DNA of 64,000 bases from an uncultured Clostridia bacterium (GCA_947627295.1 CANQVJ010000005.1:62001-126000); one strand, 5' to 3'; positions 1-9,011 are shown, counted from the stretch's first letter. A program made the numbers and translations. Notes: generated by a model not told the origin, from the letters alone.

Positions 1-216
1 TTCTTTTATTAAATCTTTTTTATCTAAAATTGGATTTAATATGTTTGTAACTGTTTCACAGTCTTCTACTGATATTGAGCTATTTTCTTTTTCTATGAAT
101 ATTTTTAAGTAATAATCTTTGCCTTCTTTTTCATAAATAATATCATATAGATTATAACCTGCTTGCTCTACATAGGGTTTTACAAGGCTTTCAACCTTTT
201 CTTCTATTTTTGCCAA
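1..216 (-). CDS. rimP: Ribosome maturation factor RimP, N-terminal part (runs off the window)
   Basis: RimP assists 30S subunit assembly. The 72 codons present read like the family's N-terminal domain: lvkPyveqaGYnLydi, then a lysine/glutamate-rich strand, then SVEDCetVtnilnPiLD. I chose the TTG start at 216 because a strong AGGAGG lies six to ten bases upstream at 221-230 and the family begins there; no ATG fits. The gene continues past position 1, where nusA and related genes are expected. It has its own promoter and a leader hairpin (separate entries). Confidence 0.9.
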   Translation of the reverse strand, partial: MAKIEEKVESLVKPYVEQAGYNLYDIIYEKEGKDYYLKIFIEKENSSISVEDCETVTNILNPILDKKDLIKE

Positions 217-240
217 TGCTTACCTCCTATTACACTATTT

Positions 241-265
241 AAGAGTGGGATTGGCTCCCACTCTT
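241..265 (-). other. Leader hairpin upstream of rimP
   Basis: A perfect 10-bp inverted repeat (AAGAGTGGGA / TCCCACTCTT) with a 5-base loop. It lies between the rimP promoter and the rimP ribosome binding site, so it is in the 5' leader of the mRNA. No U-run follows on the minus strand, so it is not a normal terminator. It could be a regulatory leader element or an mRNA stabiliser. Confidence 0.6.
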
Positions 266-285
266 ACTGTATTTACTGTATTACT

Positions 286-314
286 ATTATACTCTATTTT
301 CTTAGAAATTGCAA
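286..314 (-). promoter_or_regulatory. Promoter of rimP
   Basis: On the minus strand, TTGCAA (309-314), 17-bp spacer, TATAAT (286-291). It is oriented toward rimP with a start expected near 279. Confidence 0.7.
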
Positions 315-348
315 GGTTTTTTTGAATTTTTCTGAGATTTTTTTGGTT

Positions 349-1602
349 TTAGCGTTCTACTACATCTGTTGCTTCAGAAACTTCTGCAATTTTTATATCT
401 CTAACATGTTCAATTTTCTCCCATGTTGTTGTTCTTTTAAATAGAGATTTGAAGTTTATTATTAACCATGTTCCCATAAATGCTGGGTAGCATAGTAAAC
501 CTTTTATCATAGGTTTTATTGGCCTTCTATCTAAAGCCATAACTATTAAAGCTGTTCCTATTGGTAGTAAAAATGTTGGACATAAATACATTGCTATATT
601 GTAGATAAATTCTACATTTGTCATACCTTCTCCAGCATACATTAGGAAGTTTGCAAGTAGTATTAATAATGTTATTATAAACATTGGGATACTTCCTATT
701 ATATAAAGTAGACCGTCAAAGTTCATCATTGTTTTATTTTCTTTAGCTGCTTTAGCTAATTTTTTTGTATATTCTCCAATACATTGTATATGGCCAACTG
801 TCCACCTACTTCTTTGTGACCAAGATTGTTTGAAACCTGTTGGTTGTTCGTCATATACTATTGCATCTGTTGCCCAACCTAATCTTTTTCCTTTTATAAT
901 TCTTTGTAGTGAAAATTCTATATCTTCTGTTAATGTTTTTGTTTGCCAACCTTCTGGTTTAACTACATCAAATCTAACCATGAAGCCTGTTCCATTTAGT
1001 AGTGGAGATAAACCTAGGTTATATCTTGCTAAGTGATAGAATCTGTGCATTGTCCAATAGAATATTGCATAACCAGCTGTTATCCAGTTATCTGTTGGAT
1101 TTTTAATATCTCTATAACCTTGAACTACATCTTCACCTTGGCAAAGTTTTTTGTTCATGTTTTTTATGAAGTTTTTATCTACGATGTTATCTGCATCAAA
1201 TACACAGAATGCATCATAATCAGCATTTTCTTCTATTTTTTGTTGTAAAAACCAATTTAATGCATAACCCTTTGTTTTTTTGCTTGGGTCAAACCTTTTA
1301 TATACTATTGCTCCTGCTTCTTTTGCTACTCTAGCAGTATCGTCTGTGCAGTTATCTGCAATAACATATATATCATATAGGTTTTTATCATAAGTTTGGT
1401 TTTTTAAACTTTCTATTAAATTTACAATAACTGTTTCTTCATTATGTGCTGGTATTATTGCCATGAATTTGTGATTTTTGTTTACTTTTAATGGTTTATC
1501 TTTAAGTTTTACAAGTGAGCATAAACTTATCATTATTTGATATAGCCAAAAAATGGTTACTACCCATACTAAAGCTTCTCTAATCACATATAAATATTCC
1601 AT
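349..1602 (-). CDS. Membrane family 2 glycosyltransferase (processive type)
   Basis: A 417-residue transferase that probably makes or extends a surface polysaccharide at the membrane. An N-terminal membrane helix (about 8-30) precedes a GT-A domain: the PAHNEE nucleotide-sugar motif near residue 51, DAD (DxD, metal binding) near 137, TED near 244 and QRSRW near 263. The last two are the acceptor and processivity motifs of cellulose- and hyaluronan-synthase-like enzymes. Two or three C-terminal membrane helices (about 305-385) follow. The sugar and polymer cannot be told from sequence. It is monocistronic with its own promoter and an AGAGGAG ribosome binding site. Confidence 0.85.
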   Translation of the reverse strand: MEYLYVIREALVWVVTIFWLYQIMISLCSLVKLKDKPLKVNKNHKFMAIIPAHNEETVIVNLIESLKNQTYDKNLYDIYVIADNCTDDTARVAKEAGAIVYKRFDPSKKTKGYALNWFLQQKIEENADYDAFCVFDADNIVDKNFIKNMNKKLCQGEDVVQGYRDIKNPTDNWITAGYAIFYWTMHRFYHLARYNLGLSPLLNGTGFMVRFDVVKPEGWQTKTLTEDIEFSLQRIIKGKRLGWATDAIVYDEQPTGFKQSWSQRSRWTVGHIQCIGEYTKKLAKAAKENKTMMNFDGLLYIIGSIPMFIITLLILLANFLMYAGEGMTNVEFIYNIAMYLCPTFLLPIGTALIVMALDRRPIKPMIKGLLCYPAFMGTWLIINFKSLFKRTTTWEKIEHVRDIKIAEVSEATDVVER

Positions 1603-1654
1603 TGATTACTCCTCTTTTCTTTGGATTTTGCTCGTTCCGTAAGGCTCCTTCTTA

Positions 1655-1683
1655 ATTATACTCTTTTTTTTGGAAAAATGCAA
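1655..1683 (-). promoter_or_regulatory. Promoter of the GT2 gene
   Basis: Minus strand TTGCAT (1678-1683), 17-bp spacer, TATAAT (1655-1660), about 50 bases upstream of the start codon. Confidence 0.65.
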
Positions 1684-1691
1684 CTTTTTTG

Positions 1692-3695
1692 TCAAATTTT
1701 TGCTTGAGTTTTTTCAATTTTTTTGTTTTTGTTAAATATTTTGCTTAAAATTGTACTTGTTTTGTTCTTTTCAGGCTTAGTATTATGCATGAATTCGTCG
1801 ATTCTTTGAGATTGTGATGATGCATTTGTAACTGTTGGTTTTTTTATTTTTAAACCTTTGTTGCTCATAGTATTATTTTTTGCAGATGCTATTGCGTTTA
1901 TACTTTGATTACTTGGTTTTCTATTTTTTATTTTTACTTTTATATCTCTTATTTGTTTTGTTGGATATATTGGTTCTTCAACCTCTGGTTTGCTAGCTTG
2001 CGTAGCATTTGCGCTTCTTGCTGCTTTTGGCCTAGATAGCTGAACATTTGATTTTCTCTTTTTCTTTGCTTCTTCTATTTCTTGCATTTTCTTATTATAT
2101 TCGTCTTCAAAACCTTTTGTGTATTCTTCATATTCGTCGTCATAACCTTCAGGTTCTTCTTCTTTTATTTTTAATGGCTCTTCATCAAAGAAATCTTCTT
2201 CCTCTTCTTCTTCAAATTCTTCGTCTTCTATACCAAATATATCGTCATTTTCTTCTATTCCGAATATATCTTCATTTTCAGGTTCTTCTTCCTCTTCGTC
2301 ATATTCAACAATTTCAGGGTCGAAATTTGGCTCAGCAATTTTTTCAATTTGTTCTTCAACTGGGTCTTCGATTTCTTCTTCATCTTCATATTTACTTAAA
2401 TCGCCTAAGTCTATTTCTGGCCTTTCAAATTTTGTGAAATCTTGGAATAGTGGTTTTTCAATTATTGGTGTTGTTGTTTCCATTGTTAGTGGTTCAACCT
2501 TTTCTTCTTCTGGCTCAAATGGTGATAGGTCTCTTGAGTAATTTTTTTCTACTTGCTCTTTGAACACTTTATACACATTTTTTAAACCTTCTATTCTCCA
2601 ATAGTCTGAGTTTAAAATGGTTCCTGTATTTATATTGATGTTTGTTAATTCTTTTTCAAAGTTTTTGCCGCCCTCTTCAATTTGACGCAAATAGTTTGCA
2701 TTATACAATTCTGCATATGCTTTATTTGTGCCTTTGCTCATAGTTTCTTTTTTTATTAGGGTAAACAAATTATTTATTTGCATGATGTCGTCACTAAATT
2801 CTGAACATGCATCTTGCATCATTTTTTTGTGAGCAGATTCTCCGTTTATTGCTGTTACTCTTTCATTGTCTAAAAAGCCTACTATATATTCCTTTTCCGC
2901 TTCTAGGAATTTTAGCTTAACGGTTGTGTCTTTTAATGTTTTTTCAAACCTGCTAAGTGGCATCATGTCGTTTTCTATATCTGATAAAATTTTTCTTAAT
3001 TTATCATATACAACTATATAGCATTTTGCCTCTATATCAGCAATATCCATTCTAACATCTATTGCTTCTTTTAGGACTTCGTCATTAAATGGAACCTTTT
3101 CATTTCTTCCATTGTCTTTCATTATGCCTAAAACTTGCTCTTTTATTAAACGCTTATCGCCGTCTACAAAACTTTTCATTTTTTTTAGGTCTTCAGTATC
3201 TATCATGCCAAATAGTTGCTTTGTTTTTTTAACTGTTAGCATGTGGTTTGTGTCTGTATTCTTTTTCTTTCTGGCGCATGCGTTTCTTTCTCTTTGTTTT
3301 TCTAAAAACACATCAAATGTTTTTACATATTTCTCTCTAATAATTTTAAGATCTTGATTGTTCTTTTCAATTTGAGCTTCCATTCTAGCTATTTTTTGGT
3401 TTAATTCATCTGGCTCTGTTTGTAAATCTCTAAATGCTGAATATCTTGCTTCTTCTAATGTTACATTGTTTTTGTATAATAATTCTTCTTCTCTTTGTAA
3501 GTTTTGAACTTTTGTTGCTATTTCTTCAAATCCTCTTAAAACTTTTTCTTCTTCTGCTAGCATTGCTTGGTAAACCTTCATTTCTTCTACCATTTCTTTA
3601 TATGTATAGAAGTTATTCTTTAGATTATTTTGTTTGTTTAACCCTAGTATATCGTTCATATATCTCTCTAGTACTATAACACTTCTTTCATACAT
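1692..3695 (-). CDS. Large coiled-coil protein with very acidic middle and basic tail
   Basis: I do not recognise this 667-residue protein. Residues 1-400 are mostly charged helix with heptad-like stretches (coiled coil). Residues about 400-560 are extremely rich in Glu and Asp, with two near-identical DIFGIEE/DIFGIED copies. The last 100 residues are basic and low in complexity (KIKNRKP, NKGLKIKKP, STILSKIFNKNKK). There is no signal peptide or membrane segment, so it is probably a cytoplasmic scaffold or nucleic-acid-associated protein. The start follows a GGAGG at good spacing. It is monocistronic. Confidence 0.7.
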   Translation of the reverse strand: MYERSVIVLERYMNDILGLNKQNNLKNNFYTYKEMVEEMKVYQAMLAEEEKVLRGFEEIATKVQNLQREEELLYKNNVTLEEARYSAFRDLQTEPDELNQKIARMEAQIEKNNQDLKIIREKYVKTFDVFLEKQRERNACARKKKNTDTNHMLTVKKTKQLFGMIDTEDLKKMKSFVDGDKRLIKEQVLGIMKDNGRNEKVPFNDEVLKEAIDVRMDIADIEAKCYIVVYDKLRKILSDIENDMMPLSRFEKTLKDTTVKLKFLEAEKEYIVGFLDNERVTAINGESAHKKMMQDACSEFSDDIMQINNLFTLIKKETMSKGTNKAYAELYNANYLRQIEEGGKNFEKELTNININTGTILNSDYWRIEGLKNVYKVFKEQVEKNYSRDLSPFEPEEEKVEPLTMETTTPIIEKPLFQDFTKFERPEIDLGDLSKYEDEEEIEDPVEEQIEKIAEPNFDPEIVEYDEEEEEPENEDIFGIEENDDIFGIEDEEFEEEEEEDFFDEEPLKIKEEEPEGYDDEYEEYTKGFEDEYNKKMQEIEEAKKKRKSNVQLSRPKAARSANATQASKPEVEEPIYPTKQIRDIKVKIKNRKPSNQSINAIASAKNNTMSNKGLKIKKPTVTNASSQSQRIDEFMHNTKPEKNKTSTILSKIFNKNKKIEKTQAKI

Positions 3696-3726
3696 AATAA
3701 AACCTCCAAGTTTTAAAGTTATGTTT

Positions 3727-3755
3727 ATTATATATAAAAGATTTTAAAATGTCCA
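3727..3755 (-). promoter_or_regulatory. Promoter of the coiled-coil gene
   Basis: Minus strand TGGACA (3750-3755), 17-bp spacer, TATAAT (3727-3732). Confidence 0.55.
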
Positions 3756-3811
3756 TACTTGTTGAAAAAAAATCGTAATATTTTTGAAAAATTTTTGTAA
3801 TATTATTAAAA

Positions 3812-4895
3812 TCATTTTAATATTTCGTTCATAACTTTAGATAAATATTTCATACTTGTTAAGCATTGTTCTAATGTATTTCCTGTTGCTCCTACTTCTA
3901 TAATGTTTGCATATGCTCCTAGATGTTGATTGTATCTGGATTTTCTTAGGATTATTGGTTTAAATAAGTTTGGGTACATTTCTTCTGCTTTTTGCTGAAC
4001 TTTTATTGCAAATTTTAAATTGCTATTCCAGTTTGGGTGTGTTAGTCCTCCGGTTGTTTGTTCCTATTACAAACATTATTTGTGCTGCATATTCGTCTCC
4101 TATTCTGACGGTCGGTGCATAGTCGCTTTTGGCTCCTATTGCATCTCTATGTAAATCTATTATTATGTCTGAAGGATTATCTTTTAAACAGTTTTTTACT
4201 GTTTCTTCTGACCTTGTGTAAGAGCCGGTGTATGCAGGGTAATCGTGGTAATTCACATTATGTACTACATTTAATCCATATTGTTTTAAGTTGTTTTCAA
4301 GCTCTGTTCCAACTCTTGCTACTGAGTAGTTTAGGTCTGTTGTTCTAAAGTTCCCTGTTGGAACATATGGGAATGCATCGCTTGCTGTATAACTTTCACA
4401 GGTGTGTGTATGAAATATTAGAATATTTTTGTTTTGTATTTCTATGTTTGGTGTTAGCATTTCTTCTGTTAGGTTGTAGTCTGTACTGTTTTTTATTTTT
4501 ACATTTTGATACTGGGTGTTATAGGTTTCTTGTATTGGGTTTTGTGTTACAACTTCTGTTTGAAGAGTGGTTGGGATATTTTCTTGGCTTTCTTCTTTGG
4601 GCGGTTGTTCTTCTGACTTTTGCTCTGGGGTCGGCTCTTCGCCTTCGTTTTCATTTACTGTATTTATACTACTTATTTGACTTTTTATTATTTCTTCCAT
4701 ATAGTTTTCTTTGTTTTCTTCATTGTTTCCTTCTTCTTCAATTTGCAAGACTTGTGGCATGGATGTGTTTAAATTTTTTTCACTCTTACTTTTTTTCATT
4801 ACGATTAGTAATACTGTAATTGATAGTATTGCAGCTGTTATTATAAAAAAATATCTTAGTAAATCTTTCATTTTTAAAATTGTAACTTTGAACAT
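3812..4895 (-). CDS. spoIIP: Stage II sporulation protein P, read through a +1 shift at CGG
   Basis: SpoIIP is the membrane-anchored amidase/endopeptidase that, with SpoIID, thins septal peptidoglycan during forespore engulfment. An N-terminal membrane helix (about 13-35) and an acidic linker precede the catalytic domain: ILIFHTHTCESY near 155, then RTTDLNYSVARVG, GSYTRSEETV and DLHRDAIG. The zero frame ends at 4023 just after a CGG codon at 4050-4052. Skipping its C gives GTNNGGLTHPNW and continues through YNQHLGAYANIIEVGATGNTLEQ to a stop at 3812, the complete family C-terminus (360 residues). The shift supplies Gly282. The ribosome binding site is GAGGAG. Confidence 0.93.
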
Positions 4896-4971
4896 TTAAA
4901 TTTCTCCTCATATGTAACTTACTTTTTATTTTATTCAGTTTTTTCTTTTTTATGAGGATTTTATGCACAAA

Positions 4972-4998
4972 AAAATAAAGAGCACTTTTGATGCTCTT
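4972..4998 (-). terminator. Terminator of the 112-residue membrane protein gene
   Basis: The inverted repeat AAAGAGC ... GCTCTTT lies just past the stop at 5011 and is followed on the minus strand by ATTTTTTT. Confidence 0.75.
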
Positions 4999-5010
4999 TT
5001 AAGTTTCTTT

Positions 5011-5349
5011 TTATACACTTTTCCAAAACCAATCTAAACTGTTGTCTATACTCTTTTTTCCCATTTTTTTGGCTTCCATATCATCAACCCATAGATATGC
5101 AAAAAATGTTATTAGTATAAATACAAAGTCTGTTGCTATACAATAACTTAGTGTTTGTACTAAGTTTAAATATTCGTCTTGTAAAGTAACTAATTGTGTT
5201 ACATGCATTATTATTAATCCTAAATATACAAATAGCGGTATTGCTGCTACATAACTTTTCTTTATTTCTTGTGCTAAAAATATCAATAATATTGTTGCTG
5301 TTAGCATTAATATTAATGTAAATGGGTTTGTTATATTAAATACAAACAT
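5011..5349 (-). CDS. Small four-helix membrane protein, unknown
   Basis: A 112-residue protein with four probable membrane helices (about 8-26, 32-52, 62-80, 70-90) and a short charged C-terminal tail (DDMEAKKMGKKS). I do not recognise a family. It stands alone between its own promoter (TTGAAA-17-TAAAAT at 5388-5416) and terminator (4972-4998). Confidence 0.6.
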   Translation of the reverse strand: MFVFNITNPFTLILMLTATILLIFLAQEIKKSYVAAIPLFVYLGLIIMHVTQLVTLQDEYLNLVQTLSYCIATDFVFILITFFAYLWVDDMEAKKMGKKSIDNSLDWFWKSV

Positions 5350-5387
5350 ACTCTCTCCTCCATTTTTTCTTTTGAATCTCCATTATC

Positions 5388-5416
5388 ATTTTACCACTCT
5401 GGTAAAAATATTTCAA
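5388..5416 (-). promoter_or_regulatory. Promoter of the small membrane protein gene
   Basis: Minus strand TTGAAA (5411-5416), 17-bp spacer, TAAAAT (5388-5393). Confidence 0.55.
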
Positions 5417-5446
5417 CAAAAACTATGTTACATTTTTGTTACATTT

Positions 5447-6811
5447 CTATTGCAGTTTGTTTTCAATTAGTGTAGCTAGTTTTTGTGCTTTTTTTGTAAT
5501 TAGTTTTTGATCAGCTCCTTCAATCATAACACGCACAAGGGGTTCTGTTCCTGAAGGTCTAATTAATACTCTACCATTTCCTGCAAAATCTTTTTCTAGT
5601 TTTTCTATTGCTTTTTTTATTTCTGCATCTTCTTCATAGCTATATTTCTTTTCTGGATTTACTTTTGCATTTACTAAAACTTGTGGATATATATCTACTA
5701 AGCCTGCAACTTCTGATGCCTTTTTTCCTTCTTGTAAAATTGCTTTTATTAACATTAGTGATGTAAGTATTCCGTCTCCTGTAGGGTTGTAGTTTAACAT
5801 TATGATATGCCCTGATTGTTCTCCACCAAGGTTGTATCCGCTTTTTAGCATTTCTTCTAATACATATCTATCTCCTACATCTGTTTGCAAAAGTTTTAAT
5901 TTATTCTTCTTGCAATATTTGTTAAGACCTAAGTTGCTCATAACTGTTGCAACTATTGTATCTTTTTTTAGTTTGCCTTCTTTTATTAGGCTTTTTGATA
6001 TTATTGCAAGGAGTTTGTCGCCGTCGATTTCATTACCATTTTCATCAACAGCAAGACAGCGGTCGCCGTCGCCGTCGTATGCAACACCAAGGCTTAGCTT
6101 GTTTTCTATTACAGTTTTCTTTAAGTTGTCTAAATGTGTTGAACCGCAATTATCATTAATATTTATACCGTTTGGTGTGTTGTTTATTATTATGTGATTG
6201 ATTCCAAGTGCTGTAAATACTTTTTCTGCAACTTTTGATGTGGCACCATTTGCAGTATCTATTCCAACTATGAAATCATTGTTGTGCAATTTTTCCATTG
6301 TGTCGTCAAAATTTTTCCTGAAGAAATATACATATTCGTCAAGTAAATCATACCTATATTCTGAAATTCCTATTTTTTCATTTTTGGCTGTTAGTTCTTC
6401 TAATTTACCTGAATCCATTACTTCTTCAATTTCTTCTTCTATTTCGTCTGAAATTTTCATACCTTTGTTGCTGAAATATTTTATTCCATTAAATTCAAAT
6501 GTGTTATGTGATGCTGAAATTACCACTCCTGCATCTGCTTTTAGCTTTCTTGTAAGGTATGCAACACCTGGAGTTGGAATAACTCCTAGTAATTTTACAT
6601 TTGCACCATAACTTAAAAAGCCTGCTACCATTGCACTTTCTATTAATGTTCCAGATATACGAGTATCTCTACCAATTAATATTGTTGGCCTTTTGTTTTT
6701 GTGTTTTGATAATACATATGCTCCTGATTTTGCTACTTTATATACGAATATTGGTGATAGCTCTGTGTTGGCTATTCTTCTGATTCCGTCTGTTCCAAAG
6801 TATTTTCTCAT
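5447..6811 (-). CDS. glmM: Phosphoglucosamine mutase
   Basis: Converts glucosamine-6-phosphate to glucosamine-1-phosphate for UDP-GlcNAc and peptidoglycan. At 454 residues it has the usual length. It shows KYFGTDGIRR at the start, the phosphoserine loop ISASHNT (Ser101; the family usually has SHNP), the magnesium loop AYDGDGDR near 243, the sugar loop GGEQSGH near 330 and the phosphate loop RPSGTEPLVRV near the C-terminus. It starts three bases after the stop of the upstream PHP phosphatase gene, so the two form an operon. Confidence 0.96.
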   Translation of the reverse strand: MRKYFGTDGIRRIANTELSPIFVYKVAKSGAYVLSKHKNKRPTILIGRDTRISGTLIESAMVAGFLSYGANVKLLGVIPTPGVAYLTRKLKADAGVVISASHNTFEFNGIKYFSNKGMKISDEIEEEIEEVMDSGKLEELTAKNEKIGISEYRYDLLDEYVYFFRKNFDDTMEKLHNNDFIVGIDTANGATSKVAEKVFTALGINHIIINNTPNGININDNCGSTHLDNLKKTVIENKLSLGVAYDGDGDRCLAVDENGNEIDGDKLLAIISKSLIKEGKLKKDTIVATVMSNLGLNKYCKKNKLKLLQTDVGDRYVLEEMLKSGYNLGGEQSGHIIMLNYNPTGDGILTSLMLIKAILQEGKKASEVAGLVDIYPQVLVNAKVNPEKKYSYEEDAEIKKAIEKLEKDFAGNGRVLIRPSGTEPLVRVMIEGADQKLITKKAQKLATLIENKLQ

Positions 6812-6814
6812 TTT

Positions 6815-7597
6815 CTACCTCCTGCTAATAAAGAATTTTACTTTTTCTTTTATATCTAATTTTATTTCTATTGGTTCTCTAATATTAATTTTTTTGTTGT
6901 GTAATGCTAAATCTGGATTTGTTGTTGTAAGTTCTTTTAGCTTTTCTTCTCCAATTTTTGTTCTTAATATATCTAATATTTCTGGTATAAATTTGTATAT
7001 TGAATTTTCTCTATGAGCATTTGTTCCTAGGAAATGTACGAAGTTGTTTTCTAACATTTTGTCTAAAATCATTTTCGCTCTTTTGCCATTTTCTCCAATA
7101 ACGGTTCCATAATCTGATTGTATGTATACGCCTTTTTCTATTAGGTTTAATAGGATGTTAGGATCTTTTTGTATGTATGGACATTTTTCTGGATGTGCTA
7201 ATATTGGTACAACTTTGCTTTTTCTTAGTTTGAAAATTGTATCATATAAATCTAATGGTTCTTCATCTGGTGGTAGTTCAAATAGTATATAACTTGTGTT
7301 GTTAATTGTAGATGCTTGCATATCTTCTAATAGGCTAAGCATATTTTTTGTATAAAATATTTCGCTTCCCATATATGTTTTTATTTTTTTTATATCGTCA
7401 AATTTTTCTAAAAATGTTTCAAGCCATATTTCTCTTTCTTTTACACTTGTTTCATAATAATCTTCTATATAATGTGGTGTAAATACTATTTCTTTAAATC
7501 CTGCAATTTGTGCTTCTTTTATTAGTGTGTGTGCTTCTTCTATACTTCTTGCTCCGTCATCTAAGTTTGGAAGTATATGTGTGTGAAAGTCTATCAT
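6815..7597 (-). CDS. CpsB/CapC-type PHP-domain protein-tyrosine phosphatase
   Basis: A manganese-type PHP phosphatase of the CpsB/YwqE family, which dephosphorylates bacterial tyrosine kinases that control polysaccharide export. MIDFHTHILPNLDDGARS at the start carries the first metal-binding HxH. TPHYIEDYY, GSEIFY, LAHPEKCPYI and LGTNAHRE supply the remaining ligands. I start at the ATG at 7597, where GGAG lies at proper spacing and homologues begin; an in-frame upstream start has no support. It is coupled to glmM, pointing to cell-envelope polymer synthesis. Confidence 0.9.
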   Translation of the reverse strand: MIDFHTHILPNLDDGARSIEEAHTLIKEAQIAGFKEIVFTPHYIEDYYETSVKEREIWLETFLEKFDDIKKIKTYMGSEIFYTKNMLSLLEDMQASTINNTSYILFELPPDEEPLDLYDTIFKLRKSKVVPILAHPEKCPYIQKDPNILLNLIEKGVYIQSDYGTVIGENGKRAKMILDKMLENNFVHFLGTNAHRENSIYKFIPEILDILRTKIGEEKLKELTTTNPDLALHNKKINIREPIEIKLDIKEKVKFFISRR

Positions 7598-7668
7598 TTT
7601 TAGCATCTCCTTTTCTAACATCCTCTTTTTTTGCTTTTTTTCTAATGCTTACTTTTTTACATGATATC

Positions 7669-7697
7669 ATTTTACTACATTATTTTTCAAAAATCAA
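7669..7697 (-). promoter_or_regulatory. Promoter of the PHP phosphatase-glmM operon
   Basis: Minus strand TTGATT (7692-7697), 17-bp spacer, TAAAAT (7669-7674). No gene is visible between 7598 and 7776. Confidence 0.5.
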
Positions 7698-7715
7698 GGA
7701 TTTTTGTGAATAACT

Positions 7716-7748
7716 AAAAAAAATTAGCGGAGCTTTCTCAAGCCCCGC
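7716..7748 (-). terminator. Terminator of the accessory gene at 7777
   Basis: On the minus strand GCGGGGCTT gaga AAGCTCCGC (one mismatch), followed by TAATTTTTTT. Confidence 0.8.
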
Positions 7749-7776
7749 AATTCGCACACTAATCTCACCACTAAAC

Positions 7777-8259
7777 CTATCTATTACCTAGCTCTCTTAC
7801 TAACAGCCAGGCATTTAAATAGCTATTATACAACTCAACTTCACCATCCGTGGTTACAATTTCCACGGTTGGTACCGAACTGAACTCTGCGTTACAGTCC
7901 AGTACCGCTAACACACTTCCCCTTAACACATGACTTTCGCCACTAGGGCTAACAGCTATAAGCCGTGAATCCTCTGTTTTGAATAGGAAGTACTGAAGTC
8001 CTTCATTAATCCCCACAAATTCACTTAATGGTGGTACATTTAACGGTTGCGGTCCACCGGACTTTTCTTCGTCTCGTAAGTAATAGCTTTTGCTACCGCT
8101 GTCGCTACTTTCGTAGCTCAGCACCACTTTTCTTTCGCCGACAATCATTTCTCCAGCAATCTTGCTTTTATCAATCCTGACCGGTAAGAGCACTACTACA
8201 CTAATTAGCATTGCTCCACACAACAAAGCTATCCAAAACAATATTCTTTCAGTTTTCAC
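7777..8259 (-). CDS. Accessory single-pass membrane protein, paralogue A
   Basis: I do not recognise this 160-residue protein. One N-terminal membrane helix (about 7-28) is followed by an extracytoplasmic domain. It is a paralogue of the next gene upstream (8464-8940): both share a strand such as RLIAVSPSGESHVL / QLISVSVGGDTRIL, then VLAVLDCNAEFSSVPTVEIV / VLAIVKTNIAFSDLGSVEIV. Base composition is clearly more GC-rich and codon use more balanced than in neighbours. It uses an in-frame CGG (7963-7965) where a +1 shift would stop two codons later. A recently acquired gene is likely. Confidence 0.65.
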   Translation of the reverse strand: MKTERILFWIALLCGAMLISVVVLLPVRIDKSKIAGEMIVGERKVVLSYESSDSGSKSYYLRDEEKSGGPQPLNVPPLSEFVGINEGLQYFLFKTEDSRLIAVSPSGESHVLRGSVLAVLDCNAEFSSVPTVEIVTTDGEVELYNSYLNAWLLVRELGNR

Positions 8260-8329
8260 AAGTAATCTCCTTTTTCTTTAATTCTAAAATTCTAAATACC
8301 GTTTTTCCTACTTCTAAAAACATATTGGT

Positions 8330-8380
8330 GAGATTTCAATGTGCGATTCCTGAATACGGTCATTGCCGCTTCATAACTAT
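8330..8380 (-). repeat. Leader repeat, copy A
   Basis: About 50 transcribed bases shared with 9012-9060: both read ATGAAGCGGCAATG, then CCGTATTCAG, then AATCGCACATTGAAAT on the minus strand. It lies between promoter and start codon in both paralogues, so it may be a regulatory leader or duplicated DNA. Confidence 0.7.
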
Positions 8381-8409
8381 ATTATACCATATTTTTCATA
8401 AATAATCAA
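8381..8409 (-). promoter_or_regulatory. Promoter of accessory paralogue A
   Basis: Minus strand TTGATT (8404-8409), 17-bp spacer ending in TGG, TATAAT (8381-8386). The transcribed leader that follows is nearly identical to that of paralogue B. Confidence 0.75.
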
Positions 8410-8412
8410 CAA

Positions 8413-8448
8413 AAGAGTGGTGGAGCTTTTTAACTCTCACCACTTTCG
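8413..8448 (-). terminator. Terminator of accessory paralogue B
   Basis: Minus strand AGTGGTGAGAG ... CTCCACCACT followed by CTTTT. It abuts the promoter of paralogue A. Confidence 0.65.
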
Positions 8449-8463
8449 CACATCAAAATAAAT

Positions 8464-8940
8464 TTATTCTGCCACAAGATAGTTTCCTTCTCGTGGTTCC
8501 CACTCGTTCGTATAATAATTATATACCAGGTCTTCGAAATCCTTGGTAACAATTTCTACTGAGCCCAAATCGCTAAACGCGATATTTGTCTTTACAATCG
8601 CTAAAACATCGGACTTAAGGATTCTGGTATCACCACCTACAGAAACACTAATCAATTGTCCTGACTTAGTTAGAAACAGGTAGTAAACTAGACCTTCAAT
8701 TTTTCCTTTATATTCAGCGCCTTCGGGAATCCAATCAAGAGGAATTATATCTCCCCTTTCTTCCAATGAATACCGTCTACCTTCAATATCCTGCATTAAT
8801 TTTACACATTGGCCATCGTCTTTGGTGATTTCATCAATTTCCCTCATACTACTTCCAAATAAGAATGTTGATGTAACCAGAACGATTCCAAATACTATTG
8901 CTATAACGCAGATACTTCTCATGATTTTTGATACTTTCAT
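8464..8940 (-). CDS. Accessory single-pass membrane protein, paralogue B
   Basis: A 158-residue paralogue of the 7777-8259 product with the same plan: one N-terminal membrane helix (about 9-30) and a C-terminal beta-rich domain outside the membrane. No family recognised. Like paralogue A it is GC-rich relative to the region and contains an in-frame CGG (8773-8775) with no useful +1 continuation. Each copy has its own promoter, conserved leader and terminator, so the unit looks duplicated as a cassette. Confidence 0.65.
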   Translation of the reverse strand: MKVSKIMRSICVIAIVFGIVLVTSTFLFGSSMREIDEITKDDGQCVKLMQDIEGRRYSLEERGDIIPLDWIPEGAEYKGKIEGLVYYLFLTKSGQLISVSVGGDTRILKSDVLAIVKTNIAFSDLGSVEIVTKDFEDLVYNYYTNEWEPREGNYLVAE

Positions 8941-9011
8941 TATAATCTCCTTTATCTATCTTTGAATTCTTTATTGCCGAAAGTTACTAATATTAAACCA
9001 GTGAACAAACT

